This document shows positions 9,752 through 18,458 of a DNA stretch of 64,000 nt, in pieces; position 1 is the stretch's first letter, and each line of letters opens with the position of its first letter. This DNA comes from Pseudomonas viridiflava (GTDB lineage: Bacteria > Pseudomonadota > Gammaproteobacteria > Pseudomonadales > Pseudomonadaceae). The stretch spans positions 744,001 through 808,000 of the forward strand of contig NZ_UTIQ01000001.1 of assembly GCF_900582625.1 (NCBI RefSeq), read 5' to 3'. The notes under the pieces were generated by a model. It made no database searches. It was not told the DNA's origin and worked only from the letters and a program-made list of their open reading frames with translations. The translations under genes were made by a program, and so were the position numbers.

Positions 9752-10968
9752 ACCTCCTCCTCGCGTAACTCGCTAACCACTTGCCGGTACAAACCATGCA
9801 AACGCTGATGCAGTTCCGGTTCGACGGTTTCGCTGGCAAGGCGCTGGGCGAACACATCGTCGGTGCTCAACTCATCCAGCGTTTCCTTGGCGTTGCCTTG
9901 CAGGCTGGCGCTGGCATTGCCGCGCTCACGGCGAATTCGCAGCACCTCCACCGGCAACCCTTCAGTCATCGCCTGAACGCGGGTTTGCAGATCGCTCAGG
10001 TAGTCGTCGCCACTCACGCACACTTCCACCCACACCGGCCGCTCGGCCGTACCCTGCTGCGCCGCTTCGGTGATCGCCTGCTGCAACTCGACCAGCGAAC
10101 CGCGCACCGACACCAACGCCTGCGAGCGCGGCACCGTCAGCGCCTGGATGTTGGCCAACTCGCGCCCGGCAAACTCCACCAACAACACTTCTTTGCTCTG
10201 TTTGGCTTCGTCGAAGCTCAACGGGATGGGCGAACCGCAGTAGCGAATATGCTCCAGCCCACCGACTTTCTGCGGTCGATGAATATGCCCAAGGGCAATG
10301 TACGCAGCCGGCGGGAACGCACTGGTGGGGAAGGCTTCAAGGGCACCGACGTAAATCTCGCGCACCGACTCGCTGGCGCTGGCGCCGACGGTGGTGAGGT
10401 GGCCCGTGGCGATAATCGGCAGCGCAGCGCCCAGCTCATCGCGGCGCGCTTCGGCCAGGGCAAAGAGCTGCTGGTAATGCTCGTGAATGGCCTCTTGCAG
10501 CGACAGCTGTTTCTCTTGCGCGCTCTGCCCGGCCTGGCTGTGCATGACATCGCGAGGACGAATAAAAGGAATGCCGCACAGCAACGCAGCGGGGTTGCCG
10601 GCGCGGTCGTTAACCACCAGCAACTGCTCGCTTAGCGGATTGCACACGGCAGGAATAACGCGGGTATTCAGGTGCGCCAGCAGGCTTTTGCTTTCGCCGA
10701 GCATGGCCACCGAATCATGGTTGCCGCCCAGCACCACCAACTGCGTGCCGGTGGCGCGCAAGGCAACGATAAATTCGTTATACAACTCGCGGGCGTAACT
10801 GGGCGGTGCGCCGGTGTCGAAGATATCGCCGGCAATAATCAGCGCGTCCACGGCATGCACCGCACATTGTTCAATCAACCATGTGGTAAAAGCCTGGTGC
10901 TCGGCTTGGCGGGTCTTGCCCATAAAATGCTGGCCAAGGTGCCAGTCAGAGCTGTGCAGAATGCGCAT
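9748..10968 (-). CDS. sbcD: Nuclease SbcCD subunit D
   Basis: 406 residues; the Mn-dependent nuclease partner of SbcC. Phosphoesterase motifs in order: DWHLGQ (Asp8, His10), GDIFDTG, GGNHDS, and GHIHRPQ. The frame is open further upstream, but the ATG at 10968 gives the family's standard start, [12 protein letters not shown]. The end overlaps sbcC by 4 nt. The HAD gene starts 105 bp away on the other strand, so the two share a divergent promoter region. Confidence 0.96.
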   Translation of the reverse strand: MRILHSSDWHLGQHFMGKTRQAEHQAFTTWLIEQCAVHAVDALIIAGDIFDTGAPPSYARELYNEFIVALRATGTQLVVLGGNHDSVAMLGESKSLLAHLNTRVIPAVCNPLSEQLLVVNDRAGNPAALLCGIPFIRPRDVMHSQAGQSAQEKQLSLQEAIHEHYQQLFALAEARRDELGAALPIIATGHLTTVGASASESVREIYVGALEAFPTSAFPPAAYIALGHIHRPQKVGGLEHIRYCGSPIPLSFDEAKQSKEVLLVEFAGRELANIQALTVPRSQALVSVRGSLVELQQAITEAAQQGTAERPVWVEVCVSGDDYLSDLQTRVQAMTEGLPVEVLRIRRERGNASASLQGNAKETLDELSTDDVFAQRLASETVEPELHQRLHGLYRQVVSELREEEV

Positions 10969-11073
10969 CCCGGTTTTATTCTCGCGGTTTTCAAGGCGCC
11001 AACCTTGAATCAAAGCGCCCCCCTTGGCAAATCACACCGCGCTGTCGTCGCAGCGCTATGGAGCTTGATTCCC

Positions 11074-11775
11074 ATGACAACAGCCAGCTACATCGACTTG
11101 TTGATCAGCGATTGCGATGGCGTACTGATCGACAGCGAAATCGTCGCCGAGCGCATCCTGCGTGACGCCTTGGCCACCTTGGTTCCACGCCACGAACTGG
11201 ATGTGGTGCTGCATGGCACATTCGGCCTGCAAGGGCGCGATATTTTGGCGCGGGTGCAAGCGCACTTCGGCATCGAATTGCCCGCCAGCTTTATCCGCGA
11301 CCTGCAACACGGCACCGCCTCGCGCATTCACGAACTGGCGCAACCCATTCCCGGCGCGCGCGAAGCCTACCTAAGCATCGACCTGCCGTTGGCCGTGGCC
11401 TCCAACAGCAACCTCGACGGCATCGTTCGTTCCCTGCACCGCTGCGAACTTACCGAACGCGTCGACAGCGGCATCTTCGCCGCCGAACAAGTACCCCGCC
11501 CCAAACCCGCGCCAGACGTGTACCTGTTCGCAGCGAAAACCAACGGCGTACCGCCCGAGCGCTGCCTGGTAGTGGAAGACAGCAGCACCGGCGTCACCGC
11601 CGCGCTGACCGCCGGCATGCGCGTGATCGGCTTTCTCGGCGCCAGCCATATTCCACCGGAACACGGCGAGACCCTGCGCGAACTGGGCGTAGAACACTTG
11701 ATTAAACACATGGACGAACTGCCCGCCCTAGTCGAACGCCTGCGCCGCGAGCCGCCGAAGAGCGTGCTGGTGTAA
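11074..11775 (+). CDS. HAD-family phosphatase (beta-phosphoglucomutase / YieH-like)
   Basis: 233 residues. The HAD motif I is DCDGVLIDSE with Asp13 and Asp15. Motif II is VASNSN, motif III the lysine in PRPKPAPDVY, and motif IV VVEDSSTGVTAA. The cap sits between motifs I and II, as in subclass IA phosphatases acting on phosphosugars (YieH, YqaB and beta-phosphoglucomutase types). GGAG precedes the chosen ATG by 10 nt; the longer frame up to 10672 is antisense to sbcD and unlikely. The exact substrate cannot be read from the sequence. Confidence 0.9.
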   Translation: MTTASYIDLLISDCDGVLIDSEIVAERILRDALATLVPRHELDVVLHGTFGLQGRDILARVQAHFGIELPASFIRDLQHGTASRIHELAQPIPGAREAYLSIDLPLAVASNSNLDGIVRSLHRCELTERVDSGIFAAEQVPRPKPAPDVYLFAAKTNGVPPERCLVVEDSSTGVTAALTAGMRVIGFLGASHIPPEHGETLRELGVEHLIKHMDELPALVERLRREPPKSVLV

Positions 11776-11792
11776 AGCAAAACGCGGATGCC

Positions 11793-11874
11793 GTAGGAGC
11801 CAGCTGGCTGGAGAACCCTGCGAACTTCATTGGTGAATGTCGTTTCCAGGGTTCGCCAGCCAGCTGGCTCCTAC
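11793..11874. repeat. REPIN of the GTAGGAGCCAGCTGGCT type
   Basis: GTAGGAGCCAGCTGGCT at 11793-11809 and its inverted copy AGCCAGCTGGCTCCTAC at 11858-11874 surround a second inverted pair, GAACCCTG / CAGGGTTC. This REP class differs in sequence from the GAGCGGC type elsewhere in the window. It lies between the convergent HAD and RTX genes and may serve as a terminator for both. Confidence 0.85.
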
Positions 11875-11903
11875 AGGGCACCCGCAATGCCGCTTAGTGA
11901 GGA

Positions 11904-14900
11904 TTAGCCCCAGCTCGACGCCAGTACCGGTTCCAGTGCCGCTTGGTAATTAGGCGGCAGGTTGCTGCTGGCGGAACCCGGTGGTGCAAAAGCCGCCATG
12001 GCCTCCACCAGGCGATTGACCTTCGCGGCCGTTAACGCATCGCCATTAGCGGTGTAAAACTCCTCGACCTGCCGGCTTTCGTCGACATACCAATCGCGGA
12101 TGGTGAGCTTGTCGCCAGCGCCGAGAATGGTGATATCCAAGTTGTTGGCGTAGCGCTTGAACCAGAGCTGATCCAGGCTGATTTCGTCCAAAAATTGCAC
12201 CCGGTCAAGGCTGCTGACGTCGCTGTCGTTTTCGATAATGGTGTCGTGCCCATAGCCGCGCCCGAAGATATACGTGTCGCCGCCCGCACCCCCGGTAAGA
12301 ATGTCGGTGCCACCTTTGCCGTCGAGGACGTTGGCGGCCGCATTGCCGCTGATCCAGTTCTGCTGATTATTGCCCGTGCCATTGATCGCCCGTGTGCCGG
12401 TCAAGGTCAGGCTTTCAACGTTATCGCTCAGGGTGAAGTCGACGTAACTGTCGACCCGGTCCATGCCTTCGCCTGCTAACTCGACTACGCGGTCATCTAC
12501 CGAGTCGACGATATAACGGTCATCGCCTGCCCCACCAACCATCAGGTCATTGCCAGCACCGCCGTTCAGCACGTTGTTGCCGGCATTGCCGCGTAGCGTG
12601 TTGGCCAGCGCATTACCGGTGCCGTTAATGGCAGCGCTACCGCTGAGGGTGAGATTTTCCACATGGGCGCCAAGGGTATAAGTGATGCTGCTGTCGACCT
12701 GGTCCAGGCCTTCGCCGGCCAATTCGGTGACGCGGTCGCCGATGTTATCGACGATGTAACGATCATTGCCGCTGCCGCCGCTCATTGCGTCTGCGCCCAG
12801 CCCGCCATCAAGCGTGTCGTTTCCGGCCTGGCCTTCAAGGGTGTCATTGCCCGCGCCGCCGCTGAGTACGTTGTCGCCGCGATTGCCCACCAGCACATTG
12901 TCCTGCGCGTTGCCGGTTGCGTTGATGTCTTCGTCCCACAACTTCAGCGGTTCAAGGGTGTAAATCGCGTAGCCACCGGCAACGTTGGCCGCCCGGCGAA
13001 ACTGTTCCACTCCGACAAAGCGGGTCATGTCGCTAACTTTTTCGCGGCCTGAGTCGGCAATGTAAAAGCCCAGCAATTGGCCCGTGGTTTCGCTGTACGC
13101 CACGCCGGTTAGCGTGACCATGTGGTTGATGGCGCCGTTGTCGTCATAGGCCGGGTCATCCCACAGCGCACCGGCATTTACCGCTTGCAGCACGCCGCGA
13201 CCACTGCGCAACAGGTTGGCCGTGCCGGCTTCGTTATAGCCCACGATCAAGTCATTGCGGATGCCGTAGCTATTCAGAATCGCCTGCTGCTGAACATAGT
13301 TGGAGCCGCCGCGCTGAAATGGCGAGAGCGTGGGATCCTGCACCGCCCATTTGTTATCGATGGCCACGCGCAACACATCGCCCTCAGTCGTGGGGCGGTC
13401 CGCTTGGCTGAGCAGATTGGCAATCGAGGTCAAGGCGCAGGTGCCACGGAACGTCGGCTCCGCGTCGCCTTGCATATAGTCGAGCTCGTTGGCTTTGGGG
13501 AAGCCATACACCAGGCTGGGTTGGCCATCGATGCTGCCGCGCTCGGCCTTGGAGAAGTCCAGCAGAATGATGTTTTCGACATTGTCTGCCAGGGTGTAGC
13601 TGATGCTGGCCTGCACGGTGTCGATGCCTTCGTTGGTCAACTCGACGGTTTGGTCACCAACGTTATCGACAAAGTACGTATCGTTGCCTGCGCCACCGAT
13701 CATGCGGTCCGCGCCGGTTACGCCATCGAGAATGTTATCGCTGCTATTGCCGATCAACAGGTTGTCCAGCGCGTTGCCGGTGCCATGAATATCGAAACCT
13801 TCGAGCAACCGCAGCTCTTCAACATTCGCGTTGAGCAGGTAGGTCGTGCTGCTGATTACCCGGTCGTAGCCTTCGCCTTTGAATTCGAGGATGGAATCGT
13901 TAACGCTGTTCACCACATAGGTGTCATCGCCCTTCCCGCCTTCCATCTCGTCTGCGCCCGCGCCGCCGTCGAGGTAATCATTGCCCAGTCCGCCGAGCAA
14001 GCGGTCATTGCCAGCCCCGCCGTACAGGAAATCATCATCGGTTTCGCCAAAGTTCAGGGTTTGCTTGGCTTCATTGCTCGCCGTGAAACCGATCAGAATG
14101 TCGTCGCCGTCACCGCCATACAGCACATCGTTGCCCACCTGGCCGAACAGGCGATCGTTGCCCTCACCGCCATACAGGAAATCATTGCCTGCCCCGCCTT
14201 CCAGGTCGTCGTTGCCGGCCTCGCCATACAGCGTGTCGTTGCCCAGGCCGCCAAGGGCGTAATCGTTGCCAGTGCCGCCGTAGATGATGTCGTCATCAGT
14301 TTCTCCGGGACGCAAGGTCTGCTTGGCGTCGTTAGTTGGGGTAAAGCCCACCAGGATGTCATCGCCATCGCCGCCCCAGAGCACATCGTTACCCACGTGG
14401 CCGAACAAGCGATCGTCACCCGCCTCCCCCATCAACAGGTCATTACCTGCATTGCCGTGAAGCTCATCGGCGCCAGCCCCGCCAAACAAGCGGTCATTGC
14501 CCTCGTCGCCGGCAAGAAAGTCGTCGTCAGCGCCGCCATCCAGCACATCGTCCCCCAGGCCACCGTACAGGCTGTCATTCCCGGCGCCGCCATACAGCGT
14601 GTCGTTATCCGTCTCACCAAAGAACAGCGTCTGCTTGGCTTCATTGCTGGCGGTGAAGCCCATCAGCAAATCGTCGCCGGCGCCGCCCCACAGGGTATCG
14701 TTGCCGACCTGACCGAACAGACGATCATTGCCGGCCTCGCCCAGCAAAAGATCATTGCCATCGCCGCCTTGCAGCTGGTCTGCGCCATAACCGCCGAACA
14801 GCGTGTCCGCGCCTGCGTCGCCGTAGAGCTGATCGTCGTCAGCGCCTCCATCCAGGAAGTCGTCACCGGCTCCACCAACCAGTACGTCCGCGCCCGCTTG

Positions 14901-16388
14901 GCCGTAGAGCAAGTCGTTGTCGGCCTCGCCGTACAGATAGTCAGCGCCGTAGCCGCCGACCACGATATCCGCGCCGGTGCCGCCAAACAGGTAGTCATCA
15001 CCGCTGCCGCCGTCGAGATAATCGTTGCCCTCATCACCCGAAAGTTGGTCGTTGCCCTCTTCGCCATAGAGCGTGTCGTGCCCACCGTAGCCCCACAAAT
15101 TGTCGTTGCCCGTACCGCCCCAGATCGAATCGTTACGCGCACTTCCGCCCACGCTGTCGTTGCCGCCACCGCCAAGAAAATGAGTGAGCAAATTGATATT
15201 GATATAGCGATAGCTCGACGCGTAGTACTGCGCATTGAACGAATCATCGCCATCGGTACCGATCAAATAGTTCTGGTTGTTGTAATTCACCTTCACCTGA
15301 TCGGGCTTCCAGAAAAAGAGGCCATCCACCGTCGAGAACCATTCGTCCGCCTTGCGCAATGCAGCGAAGTTGCTGGCAGGAACCGAACCACGAGTTGCGT
15401 CGAGATAGCCGGGCACCTGCGCGGTTTCAGATGGCCGAGGCGGCGGGGTTGCGATTCCCCCGAACTGACTGTTGCCCTGCGTAAAAAACTCATAATCCGC
15501 CGCACGGATGTTCCCCACACCGCGCTGGGCGAGGGTTTTCATTTCGTCCGCGTCGATCTGACCGTTCTCGTTTATGTCCGCCCACGACGTGAGGCCATTG
15601 AGCTCATTGCCTGAGAGTTCGCCGTCTTTATTGGCGTCGCGGGTTTGGAGTTGGCCTGCTGTGAGGCCGCGGCCGTTGCTATCGAAAAGGGTGAGGGTTT
15701 TGTTGGCGATGGAGGCGGCGGTGTCGGCTATTTCGGAGCGGGAGTCGTAGAAGGCGCCGATGGGGCTGTGATTATTTAAAGTGCCGAGATCTAGCTTCAA
15801 GTCAGGAACTTTTAACCCATTGAGAAGCCAATTTGAGGTCCAGTCGTTAAAAATATAGACTTCCGCTTTCCGAAGCGACCCTTGGTCGGGCAGATTATTG
15901 ACATTGTAGTCATACTTTAGGTCGCGCATTAAAGACTGCCAGTCGGAATCACCTGCATTCTTTGGGGATCCATCAAAGTTAGCAACCCAGTCCAGCGTCT
16001 TATTGAAGATATCAAAAACTTTGGCATTCCCCAGCCTCGCCAGTACATCCTGAGGGTCGGTCAAGTCATAAGGATTAACAGGGCTGGGCAGATTACTCAT
16101 CCAGTAATCACGGTCTACATTCGTTGTCGGCAAAAAACCTTCCGCAATCAACATCCTATCTATAGAAACCCAAGCTTCGTCAATTACACCCGGACGAATT
16201 GATTGATCAATTTTGTCTTTGCTAGCCTCAGCAAACGACTCCTCAATCCCGCTGGGAAGACCTCTATCTCCGCCGGTTACAAAATTAAATAACCTACGAT
16301 CAATCTCATACATCACCTCCATTTCAAAATCTGCTTTTTGTTGCGCGCTCTCTAATATAGCTTTAATTATTTCTTCCTTCCTGCTCAT
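11904..16388 (-). CDS. RTX protein with an inserted C39/papain-like cysteine peptidase domain
   Basis: 1494 residues, the likely cargo of the type I secretion genes at 18459-22019. In order: a unique N-terminal region (1 to about 245); a pair of EF-hand loops starting at Asp251 (DANKDGELSGNE) and Asp271 (DINENGQIDADE); and RTX nonapeptides (GGxGNDxLxG) from about 400 to 835. Then come longer repeats of the form GGxGNDxYxVDNxGD...GTGNxxDN. A 200-residue insertion in one of these has Cys984 (GTCALTS), His1089 (INHMVTL) and Asp1112 (YIADSG), the order of a C39/papain-like triad. More such repeats follow, then a haemolysin-related C-terminal domain (LDITILGAGDKLTIRDWYV) and a tail ending SSWG. 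No HlyC-type acyltransferase is nearby. Activity and target are unknown. The first 206 codons are more AT-rich than the rest. Confidence 0.88.
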   Translation of the reverse strand: MSRKEEIIKAILESAQQKADFEMEVMYEIDRRLFNFVTGGDRGLPSGIEESFAEASKDKIDQSIRPGVIDEAWVSIDRMLIAEGFLPTTNVDRDYWMSNLPSPVNPYDLTDPQDVLARLGNAKVFDIFNKTLDWVANFDGSPKNAGDSDWQSLMRDLKYDYNVNNLPDQGSLRKAEVYIFNDWTSNWLLNGLKVPDLKLDLGTLNNHSPIGAFYDSRSEIADTAASIANKTLTLFDSNGRGLTAGQLQTRDANKDGELSGNELNGLTSWADINENGQIDADEMKTLAQRGVGNIRAADYEFFTQGNSQFGGIATPPPRPSETAQVPGYLDATRGSVPASNFAALRKADEWFSTVDGLFFWKPDQVKVNYNNQNYLIGTDGDDSFNAQYYASSYRYININLLTHFLGGGGNDSVGGSARNDSIWGGTGNDNLWGYGGHDTLYGEEGNDQLSGDEGNDYLDGGSGDDYLFGGTGADIVVGGYGADYLYGEADNDLLYGQAGADVLVGGAGDDFLDGGADDDQLYGDAGADTLFGGYGADQLQGGDGNDLLLGEAGNDRLFGQVGNDTLWGGAGDDLLMGFTASNEAKQTLFFGETDNDTLYGGAGNDSLYGGLGDDVLDGGADDDFLAGDEGNDRLFGGAGADELHGNAGNDLLMGEAGDDRLFGHVGNDVLWGGDGDDILVGFTPTNDAKQTLRPGETDDDIIYGGTGNDYALGGLGNDTLYGEAGNDDLEGGAGNDFLYGGEGNDRLFGQVGNDVLYGGDGDDILIGFTASNEAKQTLNFGETDDDFLYGGAGNDRLLGGLGNDYLDGGAGADEMEGGKGDDTYVVNSVNDSILEFKGEGYDRVISSTTYLLNANVEELRLLEGFDIHGTGNALDNLLIGNSSDNILDGVTGADRMIGGAGNDTYFVDNVGDQTVELTNEGIDTVQASISYTLADNVENIILLDFSKAERGSIDGQPSLVYGFPKANELDYMQGDAEPTFRGTCALTSIANLLSQADRPTTEGDVLRVAIDNKWAVQDPTLSPFQRGGSNYVQQQAILNSYGIRNDLIVGYNEAGTANLLRSGRGVLQAVNAGALWDDPAYDDNGAINHMVTLTGVAYSETTGQLLGFYIADSGREKVSDMTRFVGVEQFRRAANVAGGYAIYTLEPLKLWDEDINATGNAQDNVLVGNRGDNVLSGGAGNDTLEGQAGNDTLDGGLGADAMSGGSGNDRYIVDNIGDRVTELAGEGLDQVDSSITYTLGAHVENLTLSGSAAINGTGNALANTLRGNAGNNVLNGGAGNDLMVGGAGDDRYIVDSVDDRVVELAGEGMDRVDSYVDFTLSDNVESLTLTGTRAINGTGNNQQNWISGNAAANVLDGKGGTDILTGGAGGDTYIFGRGYGHDTIIENDSDVSSLDRVQFLDEISLDQLWFKRYANNLDITILGAGDKLTIRDWYVDESRQVEEFYTANGDALTAAKVNRLVEAMAAFAPPGSASSNLPPNYQAALEPVLASSWG

Positions 16389-16747
16389 ATTGAGTTATTC
16401 CTAATCATCAGTTTCTTCAAAAAAAATGTATAAATTAAAACAAGCAGCAACTGCAGTACCGCATTAATACAAAACCCAATTACATTTATCCGCTGCAGTT
16501 TCTTCGAGACGACGGCAAAAGCAACGTCTCGCTCTGCCTTTGAACCCTGATCGGTTTCTATCGGTCGGAGATTGTCGAGCAAAGGTAAAAAATTCTTTGC
16601 GGGATTATCATTCGAGGAAAAGTACCTCTTCGAAACAGCTTTAGTTTGAGACGTTATAGTGGCGCTAGCGATGCCCACGGTGATGACGCAGCAGATCATT
16701 AATACGTAAATCTTGAAAAAAACTGGTATTTTAAGCATTGGCAACAT
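16385..16747 (-). CDS. Small two-helix membrane protein coupled to the RTX gene
   Basis: 120 residues from the ATG at 16747, which has GGAAG 5 nt upstream. A TTG start 12 nt earlier is possible but less likely. Helix 1 is FFKIYVLMICCVITVGIASA and helix 2 is VIGFCINAVLQLLLVLIYTF, with a hydrophilic, probably periplasmic loop of about 65 residues between them and a short basic tail (KKLMIRNNSI). The stop overlaps the RTX start codon (ATGA), so translation is coupled. I do not recognise the family. By position it could be an immunity protein, a secretion helper or a membrane tether for the RTX product. The gene is AT-rich. Confidence 0.72.
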   Translation of the reverse strand: MLPMLKIPVFFKIYVLMICCVITVGIASATITSQTKAVSKRYFSSNDNPAKNFLPLLDNLRPIETDQGSKAERDVAFAVVSKKLQRINVIGFCINAVLQLLLVLIYTFFLKKLMIRNNSI

Positions 16748-16759
16748 CAAATCTTCCAA

Positions 16760-17450
16760 GTGTTTCAGTTAAGCGCTTGTCGCCTAAGCTGCCAGCAAAG
16801 TAGCGAAAAAGACCTCCAAGCACGGTATAATCTTGAGTGAGGGAAGCAGTAGCAACATCCAAATATCCTGCGTAAAACCGGCAGTAAGCCTTTATGAAAA
16901 ACCTGCTTCAATACCAAATCCTGCGCGCTACTGATTACAAATTAAATTGCTTTAATCTCCTGCAGAGCGCAATGACGATTTAAGGCATTATGAATCTTCC
17001 TACTTAATTTAAGTAATTAACCAAGACAGCAAAGCCCTTTTTCTGGGAAGCCGGCAATATAAGAATTGAAAATAAAGGGACATACCACGTTCAAGTGATC
17101 ATAGAGCAGTGCGGCCAGAAGGCTTTTGATAAACAAATAATCGATTAACAGGGAACTTCAAGCGCGAGGCTGTCCGTCTTCTAAAGCGGTCCAGCAAGCC
17201 AGCGGCCTTCGTCACTCGCGGATTAGGCGTTTCCTTAACCCGCTCTATAAGTGCGCCAATACGGCCTGAACAAAAGCGATCCGGCGCTCCAAGCCAGTGA
17301 TCCCCCGAAAGCTAATAGCCATGCGCCAAGTGCATTGAGACGAGATACGGGCAGAAGACGGCCGCGAGGTGCTCTGCACGACCCGCAAAAAACGGACGAT
17401 TTTATTGAACCGCTAAAAAATTCGCTTGCTTCACAACTCACTCGCCCTTG
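16760..17450. other. AT-rich gap inside the type I secretion locus
   Basis: About 690 bp without a convincing gene. Short frames on both strands (for example 17235-17441 on the minus strand) lack a ribosome binding site and have no recognisable composition. The part near 16880-17060 is markedly AT-rich and is the likeliest place for the promoter of the small membrane gene and RTX gene. I could not pick out a specific promoter or operator. Confidence 0.6.
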
Positions 17451-18122
17451 TCACTTTATAAGTTTCGCCGACCCGTATCGATTTACAAGATAAATCCAAC
17501 CCAATGAAGTTGGCCCCTCCGCTACACCAATCAAAAAGGCAAGATAGCCTAGATACGCTTTCGCTATGTGTGGATTATCAAAAAAATATTGCTCGCACGC
17601 TGCGACTTTCAGTGACATCCGAATCCCGCCTTCCTTTTTAATTTTTTCAATCGCATAAGCTGCTACTTCCGCTTTGTTTGCTGGCTTCCTCAAGATTTCC
17701 TGCACAGCAGTAATTAGGTAAGCAAGCTCAAGCTTCGCTTGGCAAGTCGAATAATCCGGTTCTGATTCAGAAGATAACATCTCCAGCGTTTTATATATCG
17801 AGCTTGCATCCGCTCCACCAATTGAGGCTGCATTTATCATAGCTAGTAAAACGGTTTCACATTCGTCCTCCATCTTAAAGCCTCCGCAGCCACCCATACG
17901 TTTCACTTCTACGAAGTCATGCTTGCTCGGTCTAAGCTTTAGCGACATCAGGTAGATATTTTCGCTTTTGCTTAACGTAGCGTCGATACTCCGCAGAAGC
18001 GCCGACTCTCCGCCGGCCAAATCAATCGCCCAACCTAATCTATCTGCGGTTGCAACTGCCCAAAGTGCGGATAGAAAAGCTATGAACACCAACAAAATAC
18101 AGCTTGAGCAGAACCTGACCAT
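17451..18122 (-). CDS. Unknown membrane-anchored protein in the type I secretion operon
   Basis: 223 residues. An N-terminal hydrophobic segment (SCILLVFIAFLSALWAVAT) is followed by a soluble, probably periplasmic domain of about 150 residues with several cysteines (GGCGGF, EDECETV, STCQAK, AACEQ) that could form disulfides. A hydrophobic stretch lies near the C-terminus (YLGYLAFLIGVAEGPTSLGW). The family is not recognised. It follows the 93-residue gene by 24 bp and is read with hlyB-hlyD. AT-richer than the flanking chromosome. A role in secretion, envelope anchoring or self-protection is guesswork. Confidence 0.65.
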   Translation of the reverse strand: MVRFCSSCILLVFIAFLSALWAVATADRLGWAIDLAGGESALLRSIDATLSKSENIYLMSLKLRPSKHDFVEVKRMGGCGGFKMEDECETVLLAMINAASIGGADASSIYKTLEMLSSESEPDYSTCQAKLELAYLITAVQEILRKPANKAEVAAYAIEKIKKEGGIRMSLKVAACEQYFFDNPHIAKAYLGYLAFLIGVAEGPTSLGWIYLVNRYGSAKLIK

Positions 18123-18146
18123 ACTTACCCCGGCAAAAATAACTCC

Positions 18147-18428
18147 TCACCAAAACGCTGTTAAGATGCAGCTGCCGCTCACTATTCCTAACACCATCAA
18201 AACCGCGCCAATCAGCTCGATGGCGCGATTATTTTGCTCATGCATATAAGTCCCAATCAACAGGAGACCCAACAAATAACCCTTTAGTATGCCTTCGAAA
18301 CTACTCGCTCGCTCAAAGGTCATGGGAACACCCATATTTATGAGTGCCCCTAAGATCAGTCCGACAGCTACACTCGCAACCATAAGCGAGTTATTTAGCC
18401 GTTTTTTGATTGGCTCAAACATTGCCAT
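18147..18428 (-). CDS. Unknown small three-helix membrane protein
   Basis: 93 residues, nearly all membrane: helices SLMVASVAVGLILGALINMG, ILKGYLLGLLLIGTYM and LIGAVLMVLGIVSGSCILTAF. It starts 30 bp after the hlyD-like stop and is followed 24 bp later by the 223-residue gene, so it belongs to the same transcript. No family is recognised. The ribosome binding site is weak (GGGTGGGC), and the second ATG two codons in is an alternative start. Confidence 0.62.
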   Translation of the reverse strand: MAMFEPIKKRLNNSLMVASVAVGLILGALINMGVPMTFERASSFEGILKGYLLGLLLIGTYMHEQNNRAIELIGAVLMVLGIVSGSCILTAFW

Positions 18429-18458
18429 AGCCCACCCAACAGTTTTGAATATCGATTT

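Noticed and set aside
10672..11073. Extended N-terminus of the HAD phosphatase
   Set aside because: The extra 134 codons are antisense to sbcD and have no HAD-family sequence.
12300..15200. Regular short DNA repeats that could suggest a CRISPR array
   Set aside because: The period matches 9-residue RTX codon units, the frame is open throughout, and there are no unique spacers or cas genes.
13122..15614. Long open frame of 830 codons on the plus strand
   Set aside because: It is exactly antisense to the RTX repeats and its repetitive Ala/Ile/Val sequence is the mirror of GGxGNDxL codons.
17235..17441. 68-codon frame in the AT-rich gap
   Set aside because: No ribosome binding site, no hydrophobic or motif pattern that fits a real protein, and it overlaps nothing conserved.
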